From positions 8,863 through 72,862 of the forward strand of contig DKKO01000005.1 of assembly GCA_002455275.1 (NCBI GenBank): a stretch of 64,000 nt of DNA, given 5' to 3'. Each line of letters opens with the position of its first letter. Position 1 is the stretch's first letter. The notes beneath the pieces were generated by a model. The model did not search any database. It was given only the letters and a program-made list of their open reading frames with translations, and was not told the origin of the DNA. The position numbers and the translations under genes are program-made. This stretch comes from Candidatus Saccharibacteria bacterium UBA6664. Lineage in GTDB: Bacteria; Patescibacteriota; Saccharimonadia; Saccharimonadales; Saccharimonadaceae. Below are positions 50,747 through 58,863 of the stretch, in pieces.

Positions 50747-51135
50747 GGGGCTGACTATAGCTTTCGACATGAGGAATTTAACAGATTGTTTTGCAAGCCG
50801 AACGTAGACGTAATCTACATAATAATTGCAACAAAATTGCAGAAGCTTGCAGCTGTATTTAATCCATTTAAACTACAGCCTGTAGCTATTGCTGCCTAAT
50901 ATAGGCACGCCATGCGTTGTCCAACGTCTTATAAGACAGCGCGTGTCATATGTATAAGACTCGGTGCATAGTGCCATGACGACATTGTGTATTTAAATTT
51001 TTCGGCATCCACACGCAGCATATGTTTGTTTCGTTTTGAGTGTCGTGTGTGGCTAATTTCTTGAATGAAACTAAGCTTGTAGACGGGCAATCAGTTACCT
51101 TATGGACGCGGGGGCAGTACCCGCCAGCTCCACCA
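50747..51135 (+). ncRNA. ssrA: Transfer-messenger RNA (tmRNA)
   Basis: Rescues stalled ribosomes. The 5' end GGGGCTG pairs with CAGCTCC before the encoded CCA (51133-51135), with the G3-U70 pair needed by alanyl-tRNA synthetase. The T-arm region GGGGGCAGTACCCGCCAGC is just before the 3' end. The tag frame runs from GCA (50828) to TAA (50897-50899), 23 residues starting ATKLQKLAA and ending PVAIAA, a hydrophobic degradation-type end. The rest can form the usual pseudoknots. A terminator follows. Confidence 0.93.
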
Positions 51136-51148
51136 GGAATTATATAAA

Positions 51149-51175
51149 GTCATCCCACTTGCTGGGATGACTTTT
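51149..51175 (+). terminator. Terminator of ssrA
   Basis: GTCATCCCA (51149-51157) pairs with TGGGATGAC (51163-51171), then TTTTG. Confidence 0.9.
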
Positions 51176-51204
51176 GTTATCAAAAGGTCGCTGCATTAAT
51201 AAAA

Positions 51205-51234
51205 AACAACCGCCTGCGAGGAACGGTTGTTTTA
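51205..51234. terminator. Bidirectional terminator-like hairpin
   Basis: AACAACCG (51205-51212) pairs with CGGTTGTT (51224-51231); T-rich on both strands (TTTTATG on +, TTTTTTATT on -). No convergent gene on the - strand is visible to the right of it. Confidence 0.6.
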
Positions 51235-52285
51235 TGTGGAGTTTTTTTGGTTTCTTTTTTGTTTTTGGCCCCTGCACAATTTTTTTATTCAGAGACTACC
51301 CCTATAGTATTCCTTCAAAGCGCTTGTGTCAATAACTTTTTTCGGTAATTTTTGCGTAAAAAATACCACGTCATTTAGAGAATTTTTTATACGCTACATA
51401 TAGTGTGTCGTTGCTTAGTATGGCAGCACCTGCACACAAATTGTCTATAAATTTCGCAGAGCTATTTTTTATGTTATACGCAGCCGCCGGTAGTTAAAAT
51501 ACTTCCACCAGCATGAATAAGTAGGCGATGTAACTATGTAATGGCAAGTCTACAAAGAAGCAGCGAAGCTGCATGTCTTGAAAGCAGGATTAACACTAGG
51601 CATGAGAACTCGATAAAATCATATCACACGCTACTTCAAGCACATTTATGGCGAGGCACTATATGATCCACATGTCGCTTGATTTGATGAATGCGCGTTT
51701 ACGACATTCATTCACGTACCGTGCTGAATAATTACGCGATGTAAGAAAGTGGATAACGAAACTAAGCCGACGATATACGAACATTCGGCCCAAACCTTTG
51801 TTTTGACAAGTTAAATATTTTGAGCAAGATTTGTTCATGGTGGAGTGGTTTGTGTGAGTTGTTACACCATGTACGAGATTTTCTGATCAGTCCGCGACAG
51901 ACTATATCAAGATAGGGTATACAACATGCGAAAGCAGAGAGCTTTATATTTAACGTTATATTAAATACAACGTATATTCATCCCACAGCTGCTTACAGAA
52001 CAGATATAGAAGTTGTTGTTATTCTTACATGTGTAAAATACATCAATAATATTGACAACGTACATTGCTTATGCTAACCTTTAAATATGCTTTTACAAAA
52101 ACAAAAAAGCACAAAAAACATTAACAACTTACTTCACTACGTTTGCGCCCTGAGCGCGGGTGACGGATAGTTGGTAGCGCCAATAATCGCACCTGAAGAC
52201 CATGGATCGGACATCTTGTTCGCTCCACGCACCTTTTCTTCTGTGATTAATCATTGACGTTGCCGATGCTCCGCCACGCATCATT
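51235..52285. other. About 1.05 kb with no recognisable gene
   Basis: AT-rich, T-run-rich at the left end (51240-51380) and stop-rich in all frames. I see no tRNA, no repeat array and no ORF with codon-like structure. A promoter-like TTGACA lies at about 52054-52059 with a weak -10 (TAACCT). It may be a decayed gene, a regulatory or replication-related region, or a large untranslated RNA. Confidence 0.5.
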
Positions 52286-52567
52286 TTGCAAACGGAAGCG
52301 CCCATGGGGCAGTACCTGAAAGATAGTCGAAAGATTGTATTTCATGAGGAAACCCATATGGAAGTGATATGCTTCAGCATTGCTGGAGCGGTCAGTTGCC
52401 TCGAGCAGCTGGTTGTCAACGACACACGCGTTTATATATTTTTTAGAACGGACAGTGCTTGTCTTGACGGGGGTTCGGTCAAAGCATCGACACCGATGGG
52501 TGAGATGTTTCGACCGGATTCCAGGCCGGTTGCTCAGGCTCTCTTAAATGTTTTGAAGGTGGTATAG
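52286..52567 (+). CDS. Hypothetical protein (about 87-93 aa)
   Basis: Not recognised. The frame can start at TTG (52286) or ATG (52304); neither has a clear ribosome site. The sequence looks coding in its last two thirds (MEVICFSIAGAVSCLEQLVV; RVYIFFRTDSACLDGGSVKAS; RPVAQALLNVL), without membrane segments. The stop lies inside the -10 box of the next gene. Given the non-coding look of the region before it, it could be the remnant of a longer gene. Confidence 0.4.
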   Translation: MQTEAPMGQYLKDSRKIVFHEETHMEVICFSIAGAVSCLEQLVVNDTRVYIFFRTDSACLDGGSVKASTPMGEMFRPDSRPVAQALLNVLKVV

Positions 52568-52574
52568 TAAAGCT

Positions 52575-52961
52575 ATGGTAGGGAGGATTGTTGGAGGCAG
52601 CTCGATAGCAGCACTTATAGTGCTATTCATCTTGCTACAAGCCACAACCCCCTCTCAAGTTGGACCCCTAGGACTTCTAGCGGTCTTTTTTTTGCTATAC
52701 GTAGTACTAGTTGGCGTGGCAACGCTCATCTTATTATGGGGTAGCAATGCATTAGCGATAGCAGCTCGACCATTTACTAGTAAACGGCCAGTCAAACCTG
52801 TCGCTCTGCAGAAGTCCTACTACTACGCGTCCGTGCTTGCTCTTGCCCCCGTAATGATACTAGCCATGAAGTCGATCGGTTCACTAGGCGTATACCAACT
52901 GGTTCTCGTAGGTATATTTTTACTAATTGGATTGCTCTATGTCGCAAAGCGAATGAACTAG
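52575..52961 (+). CDS. Small membrane protein (128 aa)
   Basis: Four hydrophobic segments (residues about 8-22, 30-57, 75-95 and 102-122) with short loops. TATAGT (52563-52568) is six bases before the ATG, implying a leaderless mRNA. Family not recognised. It precedes the TraG/VirD4-like cluster, so a link to that secretion-like system is possible. Confidence 0.65.
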   Translation: MVGRIVGGSSIAALIVLFILLQATTPSQVGPLGLLAVFFLLYVVLVGVATLILLWGSNALAIAARPFTSKRPVKPVALQKSYYYASVLALAPVMILAMKSIGSLGVYQLVLVGIFLLIGLLYVAKRMN

Positions 52962-52997
52962 CGCTTGACCCTGCGGCTCTATGCTATAATTACAGAT

Positions 52998-53402
52998 ATG
53001 GAACCCAAGATGAATAGTCCTGAGTACGCACCACAGCCTCAAGGGGAGGGTGAAGTCGATCAGTCAATCGAGCGAGTTGAGCTACCTCAGCACTCACCCG
53101 AAAAAGCACTAGAACGACAAGGCGAGCAGCATCATGCGACAACATCGGCAACACCAGTGCCGATAAGCCTACCAACTCCAGTTATAAGTGACGATTCATC
53201 TGATGATTCTGCTCAGTCGACGAACGACGCAAATCCCTTAACAGCGGCCGACGATGACTTAATAGAAAAAGAGTGGGTTGATAAAGCAAAAAAAATCGTG
53301 GAGGAAACACGAGACGACCCACATAGGCGCGAACAAGAGGTTGGCAAGTTGCAAGCAGACTATTTGCGCAAGCGGTACGGAAAAGAACTAGGCTCAGCTT
53401 AA
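52998..53402 (+). CDS. Acidic hypothetical protein upstream of the TraG/VirD4-like ATPase (134 aa)
   Basis: The start at 52998 is chosen because TATAAT (52985-52990) is seven bases upstream; an earlier in-frame codon lies before the promoter. The first 85 residues are low-complexity and acidic (Gln/Pro/Ser/Asp), and the last 40 are helical and charged (LIEKEWVDKAKKIVEETRDDPHRREQ). No membrane segment. It sits 18 bases before the ATPase gene and probably works with it. Confidence 0.65.
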   Translation: MEPKMNSPEYAPQPQGEGEVDQSIERVELPQHSPEKALERQGEQHHATTSATPVPISLPTPVISDDSSDDSAQSTNDANPLTAADDDLIEKEWVDKAKKIVEETRDDPHRREQEVGKLQADYLRKRYGKELGSA

Positions 53403-53420
53403 AACGGGAGATAAGAGGGG

Positions 53421-56231
53421 GTGTTGGAAGCATTGGTCGCAGTGGCTGGAATTACGGTGGTGGCGGTAGCTGCTGGTCTTTTTGTATTTAGCCAATATCA
53501 ACGGACTTTGCGAGAGGCTAAAAACTATGAACGAGGGCTAAAAATGGTTCCTATGTTGATCCATTTGCCCCCATCGAGTGATGATTTAGAAACTGGCGGC
53601 AGGGATGAACGGGACGTCACCGAAGAGCTTCTTAGTCAAGCACAGGTGATGTACAACATTATAGCGAGTACAGCCACAAAGGGCTTCAAGAGCAGGGTGT
53701 ATGGCCAGCGACACATATCGTTTGAACTCGTTGCTCGCGACGGGCTAGTGCATTATTATGCGGTAGTTCCGGTTGTACTTGTAGACGTGCTTCGACAAGC
53801 AGTAGCGGCTGCCTACCCATCTGCTAGGCTTGAAGAGGTTGAAGAGCACACAGTTTTCAGTAAAGTGGGCAAAATCAGCGGCACAATAGGTGGTGAGTTT
53901 ACTCTAAAGAAAAACTTTATATATCCAATATCAACCTTTCAAGAGGCCAAACGAGATGCTTCACGCGCACTATTGAATGCACTATCAAGCGCCTCTCGTG
54001 AGGATGGCATAGGGGTACAGATATTACTCAGGCCTGCTCGTGAAAGTTGGACGAAAAAATCTGTCGCTGAAGCCGACAAAATAACGAAAGATAAGGGTAA
54101 GAAGGGCGGACTCGCAGGCTTTGTCGCCCCAAGTGGACTTATGGGAGCACTTTGGAAACCGCCAGAATCAAATGATGAACATGAAAAACCGGAGGACAAG
54201 CAGCTGACTTCACTTGAACGAGCCAAGATAGAAGCCATCGAAGAAAAAACGCGCTACCCTGGCTACGAAACATTGATTCGTGTCGTTGTTTCATCAAATA
54301 CCGCCGCACAATCGCAGGTGCTACTGAAAAATGTGATCGCTGCCTTCGCTTTATTTGACTCCCCGAGCTACAACGGCTTCAAGTTTAATGTATCTCGCAA
54401 TATCGAAGAACTTGTGACTGCTTATATTTTTCGATTTTTCCCTCAGTCAATAAAGCACAATATCCTAAACACTGTTGAACTTGCCACGCTGTTTCACTTA
54501 CCAGATCAAAAGAATATCCCCACCTCTCAGGTTCAGCGCCAGATGAGCAAACAGGTCGATGGCCCTACGCAATTAATGGACGAGGGCTTCTTGCTCGGTT
54601 ACAACGAATTTAGGGGCACAAAGAAACCGATTCGTTTAAGCACGAATGATCGTAGACGGCATACTTACATTATTGGTCAAACTGGAACAGGTAAGTCTGT
54701 ACTGCTTGAAAATCTGGCCTATCAAGACATGATGGACGGGAAGGGCTTCGCATTTGTCGATCCGCATGGCGATTCAGTAGAGGCCTTGCTGGGTAAGGTG
54801 CCCAAAGAACGAGTCGAAGATATTATTTACTTCAACCCCGGTGATATGGCGAACCCAGTTGGATTAAATATGTTTGAATTTGATCACCCGGATCAGAAAG
54901 ACTTTCTGGTGCAAGAGGCCATAAACATGCTCTACGGCCTGTACGACCCAGGGCACACCGGAATCGTTGGTCCACGCCTCGAGCATATTTTCAGGAACTG
55001 TGCGCTTCTATTAATGAGTGATCCTGCTGGAGGAACTTTTGTTGACATACCGAAACTGCTCATCGACCAAGACTATATGAAGAGCAAACTCAAATATGTC
55101 ACCGACCAAAGCGTGCTCGACTTCTGGACAAAAGAATTTCCTGCATCACAGCGTTCAAATGAGGCGGGTGAAGTTATTAGTTGGGTAGTCTCGAAGTTTG
55201 GACCATTTATCTCTAATGACGCAATGAGAAACATTATTGGCCAAACAACTAGCGGCTTCAACCTACGCGACATAATGGACAATAAGAAGATTTTGCTAGT
55301 GAACCTCTCAAAGGGTAAAATGGGTGAACTAAACTCGAAACTAATGGGTATGATATTTGTGATGAAATTCCAAGCAGCAGCGATGGGTCGAGCAAATGTT
55401 CCCGAATCCGAGCGAGTAGACTTTAGCTTGTATGTTGATGAGTTCCAGAACTTCGCTACGGATAGTTTCGAATCTATCTTAAGCGAAGCGCGAAAATATC
55501 GACTGAATCTGATTCTTGGCAATCAGTTCATGACGCAACTTACTGATAAAGTTCGCGAAGCAATCATTGGTAACGTTGGTACGGTAATTTCAGGAAGAAT
55601 AGGTATAACAGACGCCGAGATTTTGGTGAAGAAGTTTCAGCCTACATTCGATGTAGAAGATCTAACCAAGATGCCAAACTACCAGTCAATTACGAGCGTA
55701 ATGATAAACAACGTGCCTTCAGCGCCGTTTAGCATGTCTTTCATACCTCCAATGGGACAAAGCAATATACAGCTCAGCGACGCGCTTAAACGCCTCTCTG
55801 CGGCAAAATACGGCAAGCCTCGCGCTAGCGTTGAAAAAGAGATATTTGACCGTCTTGGCGCCGCCGAAAAGGCTAAGAAACAGCGTCTTGAGGAAATGCG
55901 CAAACTGCAGCAGAATCCAGTAGGTCCTGCCGTGGCTGGGTCAACGCCTGGTGCTACAAAAACGGGTTCATCATTCCTTGATGATTGGCTTTCAAAACGC
56001 CAGCAACTGGCCAAAACTAACCCACCAGCAACTACTCCAAAACCAGCAACCACAGCCGCTGTAGCAGATGTACCATTGCAAGGGGAAGCTCCTCTGGAAG
56101 AAACACCTCAAGATACCAAGTCAGTTACAGCAGATGACAGCCCTACGGACGAATCAGCTAATTCAGAGAAGCTACACCTGCGCGGTGATGAAAATAACGC
56201 ACACTCTGAAATCTCAGTTAAACTACATTAA
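53421..56231 (+). CDS. TraG/VirD4-family (T4SS coupling-type) ATPase
   Basis: 936 residues starting at GTG. An N-terminal membrane segment (residues 3-22), a long domain of about 400 residues, then Walker A GQTGTGKSVLLENLA near residue 420, FVDPHGDSVEALL, Walker B SLYVDEFQNFATDSF near residue 670 and LGNQFMTQL (sensor). The last 130 residues are disordered and acidic. Related ATPases are common in CPR genomes, where they may power protein or DNA transfer. No VirB4, VirB6 or relaxase gene is in the window. It converges on the next gene with six bases between stops. Confidence 0.85.
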   Translation: MLEALVAVAGITVVAVAAGLFVFSQYQRTLREAKNYERGLKMVPMLIHLPPSSDDLETGGRDERDVTEELLSQAQVMYNIIASTATKGFKSRVYGQRHISFELVARDGLVHYYAVVPVVLVDVLRQAVAAAYPSARLEEVEEHTVFSKVGKISGTIGGEFTLKKNFIYPISTFQEAKRDASRALLNALSSASREDGIGVQILLRPARESWTKKSVAEADKITKDKGKKGGLAGFVAPSGLMGALWKPPESNDEHEKPEDKQLTSLERAKIEAIEEKTRYPGYETLIRVVVSSNTAAQSQVLLKNVIAAFALFDSPSYNGFKFNVSRNIEELVTAYIFRFFPQSIKHNILNTVELATLFHLPDQKNIPTSQVQRQMSKQVDGPTQLMDEGFLLGYNEFRGTKKPIRLSTNDRRRHTYIIGQTGTGKSVLLENLAYQDMMDGKGFAFVDPHGDSVEALLGKVPKERVEDIIYFNPGDMANPVGLNMFEFDHPDQKDFLVQEAINMLYGLYDPGHTGIVGPRLEHIFRNCALLLMSDPAGGTFVDIPKLLIDQDYMKSKLKYVTDQSVLDFWTKEFPASQRSNEAGEVISWVVSKFGPFISNDAMRNIIGQTTSGFNLRDIMDNKKILLVNLSKGKMGELNSKLMGMIFVMKFQAAAMGRANVPESERVDFSLYVDEFQNFATDSFESILSEARKYRLNLILGNQFMTQLTDKVREAIIGNVGTVISGRIGITDAEILVKKFQPTFDVEDLTKMPNYQSITSVMINNVPSAPFSMSFIPPMGQSNIQLSDALKRLSAAKYGKPRASVEKEIFDRLGAAEKAKKQRLEEMRKLQQNPVGPAVAGSTPGATKTGSSFLDDWLSKRQQLAKTNPPATTPKPATTAAVADVPLQGEAPLEETPQDTKSVTADDSPTDESANSEKLHLRGDENNAHSEISVKLH

Positions 56232-56237
56232 TGCAAA

Positions 56238-56828
56238 TTACTGTAGCTGGCCAGGTTTTTTGCCAGTTATCATAAGACGAAGATAATCGAAAAGGTTACC
56301 AACAAGCCAGCCTACGATAAATGCTGCGATAGTTTCTGTACCTGAGAGGGGGTAGCCATTTCGACGAGCTAGCAGGTAGATGGCTAGAGTAAATAAGAAG
56401 GCACTCAAAGACCCGGCAAGGACAGCGTTAGGCCTCGCTACGGTGGCACCTACCACGTCGCTGGTTCGTTCAACGGCCTTATTGTGTATGACCTTCGAAA
56501 AAGCTTTGCTTGGTGCCGACATGTGTTTTTGAGCATCGTTAAGGGTTAGCTTAAAGTTTGCTTCAAGGTTTGATTTGCTTCGAGGTAATGGTTTTGGTTT
56601 TCGCTTTTCAGCAGGAGAAGCCTCGGCCTTTTCTTGCTTTTCAGCGTGACGCTCGGCTGAAGCCCGTGCTTCGTTCTCGAGCTGCTCTTTGCTGATACCA
56701 GCTTCAGTCTCGGCGCGTTGCTCAAGTTTTTCGTTGAGTCGATCATGTTCTTCTGCTGCAACTTTTTCGAGCTCAGCATCGTTAGATTCAACTTCGTGCG
56801 CTTGTCGTAGTTTTTCTTTATCACTCAT
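56238..56828 (-). CDS. Coiled-coil protein with two C-terminal membrane segments (196 aa)
   Basis: Residues 1-85 are highly charged and helical (Glu/Lys/Ala-rich, likely coiled coil), then a basic linker and two membrane segments (VLAGSLSAFLFTLAIYLLA and ETIAAFIVGWLVGNLFDYL). Not recognised. It follows the LPQTG gene by nine bases on the - strand and may be co-transcribed with it. Confidence 0.7.
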   Translation of the reverse strand: MSDKEKLRQAHEVESNDAELEKVAAEEHDRLNEKLEQRAETEAGISKEQLENEARASAERHAEKQEKAEASPAEKRKPKPLPRSKSNLEANFKLTLNDAQKHMSAPSKAFSKVIHNKAVERTSDVVGATVARPNAVLAGSLSAFLFTLAIYLLARRNGYPLSGTETIAAFIVGWLVGNLFDYLRLMITGKKPGQLQ

Positions 56829-56837
56829 ACTATTTAC

Positions 56838-58679
56838 CTAAATTGCCCCCGTATTTAAGTCGTGGCGAATAAGCCTAATTTCCTTGCCCATTTGACGTGA
56901 ACGTGCGTAGAAGTACACAACGACGGCCAAGAGAATGGTAGCAAACATCATATTCTCTCCTGGGCCGGTTTGGGGTAACTCTGATACAACTTGTTCAACT
57001 ACCACTTTTTCGCCAGGACAGGTAACCCGTACATCGATGCTATTACCGAAGGTATTTGTCATTACACAGTCGAACGAAGCCTCGTTGCTCGTTCCTGTAT
57101 TGGTGGCAGGAATGGCGCTGAGCAGTTGAATTGCCAATGTTCGAGATTGTTTTTCACCTGGCTTAAGACTGAAAGGAGCCCACGACAACGTCTTTGTTGA
57201 CTGATCAAAGCTTCCGCCCCCCATATCGATGAGGGTCGCGTATTCAAGCACATCTTCAAGAGATTCTTTTAGTGTGATTGGGGCGCTGGTGCCTCCATTG
57301 TTTTCGACCGAAATAGTGTAGCTAATCTTATCGCTCGCACGGGCAATAACGCTACTTGCGCTCACATTTCCTTGAGTCATGTTGACGGCTGATTTAGTGC
57401 TTACAACGTCAGCTTCACATTCCTCGTCATCTATCCATAGCTCTGGGTTATCTGGGCAAGGTTGGCAGCGTGGGTCATCGACAGGCAGCTGAGGGTTATA
57501 TGCACATACCTCAGGCTTCACGATGGTGAATTGAGTCTGACAATCGCTGCTTGTCTTTTCTCCTTCGCTTGTGTGAACGGTGAGCACTACAGAGTAGGTG
57601 CCTGCTTTAGCAACAGTGAAGCTATCAGCGGTCACATTCTCTTTATGAGAAGCCACAACCACACGCTTAACTTGCTTACCGTTACTATTCTTCACCACAA
57701 AGACATACTTAGAAATAGTCGCTTTATTTACTGCTCGTGCTGATCCGCTGAGGGTAACAATTGTTCTATCTGCGATAACCGCGCTAGCCTGCGTACAGTA
57801 GGCGGCCGGCTCTTTAGCGACCACGAATGAATCTTGACAATCTTTACCAGATTTCTCGCCTTCAGAGGTGTGAACGGTCACTTTTGCATGATAAGCGCCT
57901 GGCGCGGCCTGCTTGTATACAAACGAGTGTTTCTCTGCAGTAGAGGGGAAGCTTTGGGTAAATACAACTTTCTTTGAGCTATCTTTCACGATGTATTCAT
58001 ATTTGCGGATTTTTGCGCCATCTTTTGTGTTCGCAACGGAGTTCATACGGAAGCGGTCTGGAGCAATTCGCTCAACAGTGAGCCTCTGGCAAACAGCCTC
58101 CGGGTTTTTAACCACCGGCGGGTGAGCGGTAATCAGGTTTCCGCAATCTTTCTTAATCGCGAACCAACCAAACTCTTTAGAGTGACCCGCGAACACCTCG
58201 TGTCTGTCGCCGCCTTCTTGGGTAAGTCGCATTGGTCGATAGAAGACGGTACCCTTGGTGCCGTTTGCTTTATCGTAGCTGTAGCTACGTTGACCCTGGG
58301 CATAACTATAAAGACTAGTCATTGACCAGTTGTATCGGCTGGCTTCACCTATAACGGTAAGCTTAGTGTCGGCAATCTCCGCACGGGTAATACCAAGAGA
58401 CCTGTAGATATCTTTTATATTGTTTGAATTACGATCGTAATAGTTAAGGAAGTCTGCAGGACTCGAAACACCTCCACGCACAAAGTCGGCTGAGCTAGCC
58501 GCATTTGCTGCCTCAGGAGGTGAGATTACCGCCAAAGACTGTACAGTAAGAGCAAGTGCAGTGAATACGAGCCCTATACGACGAGTCGTCTCTTCGCGCT
58601 TTAGTCGACGCGCATAGAAGCCAAGCTGGCCAACGAGGGCAGGGCTATAGCTGAGATTTGATACTAACTTCCGAAACAT
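56838..58679 (-). CDS. LPQTG cell-wall-anchored surface protein (613 aa)
   Basis: A signal sequence with a long basic start and a hydrophobic core (RIGLVFTALALTVQSLAVIS) is likely cleaved after AANA. Two PKD-like repeats share VHTSEGEKSGKDCQ and VHTSEGEKTSSDCQ. A DUF11-like domain (KISYTISVENNGGTSAPITLKESL) follows. The sorting signal LPQTG is at residues 568-572, then a membrane helix (MMFATILLAVVVYFYA) and an unusually long charged tail of about 20 residues. It is the best sortase substrate in the window; the sortase-like gene lies 42 kb away at 14600-15310. Confidence 0.88.
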   Translation of the reverse strand: MFRKLVSNLSYSPALVGQLGFYARRLKREETTRRIGLVFTALALTVQSLAVISPPEAANAASSADFVRGGVSSPADFLNYYDRNSNNIKDIYRSLGITRAEIADTKLTVIGEASRYNWSMTSLYSYAQGQRSYSYDKANGTKGTVFYRPMRLTQEGGDRHEVFAGHSKEFGWFAIKKDCGNLITAHPPVVKNPEAVCQRLTVERIAPDRFRMNSVANTKDGAKIRKYEYIVKDSSKKVVFTQSFPSTAEKHSFVYKQAAPGAYHAKVTVHTSEGEKSGKDCQDSFVVAKEPAAYCTQASAVIADRTIVTLSGSARAVNKATISKYVFVVKNSNGKQVKRVVVASHKENVTADSFTVAKAGTYSVVLTVHTSEGEKTSSDCQTQFTIVKPEVCAYNPQLPVDDPRCQPCPDNPELWIDDEECEADVVSTKSAVNMTQGNVSASSVIARASDKISYTISVENNGGTSAPITLKESLEDVLEYATLIDMGGGSFDQSTKTLSWAPFSLKPGEKQSRTLAIQLLSAIPATNTGTSNEASFDCVMTNTFGNSIDVRVTCPGEKVVVEQVVSELPQTGPGENMMFATILLAVVVYFYARSRQMGKEIRLIRHDLNTGAI

Positions 58680-58789
58680 CGCATTAGGTACCTTTTTTGT
58701 TTAAAATTATTTAGTTTTGTTTTTATTTTTGTGCGATTTTATCCTTTTGTATTTTAGATTAGCATAAGTATTGTGTTCAATGCAAGAAC

Positions 58790-58818
58790 TTGAGTGAATA
58801 CAAATAGTTCGATATAAT
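58790..58818 (+). promoter_or_regulatory. Promoter of gyrB-gyrA
   Basis: TTGAGT (58790-58795), 17-base spacer, TATAAT (58813-58818). Confidence 0.8.
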
Positions 58819-58863
58819 ATATGCAGTGTAAATAGCTAGACAGTCTGAAATAGTGAGGGAATA

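Noticed and set aside
50828..50866. Alternative tmRNA tag frame from the GCA at about 50837
   Set aside because: It gives a short Cys-containing tag ending in CI, unlike known tags. The frame from 50828 ends in the expected hydrophobic AIAA.
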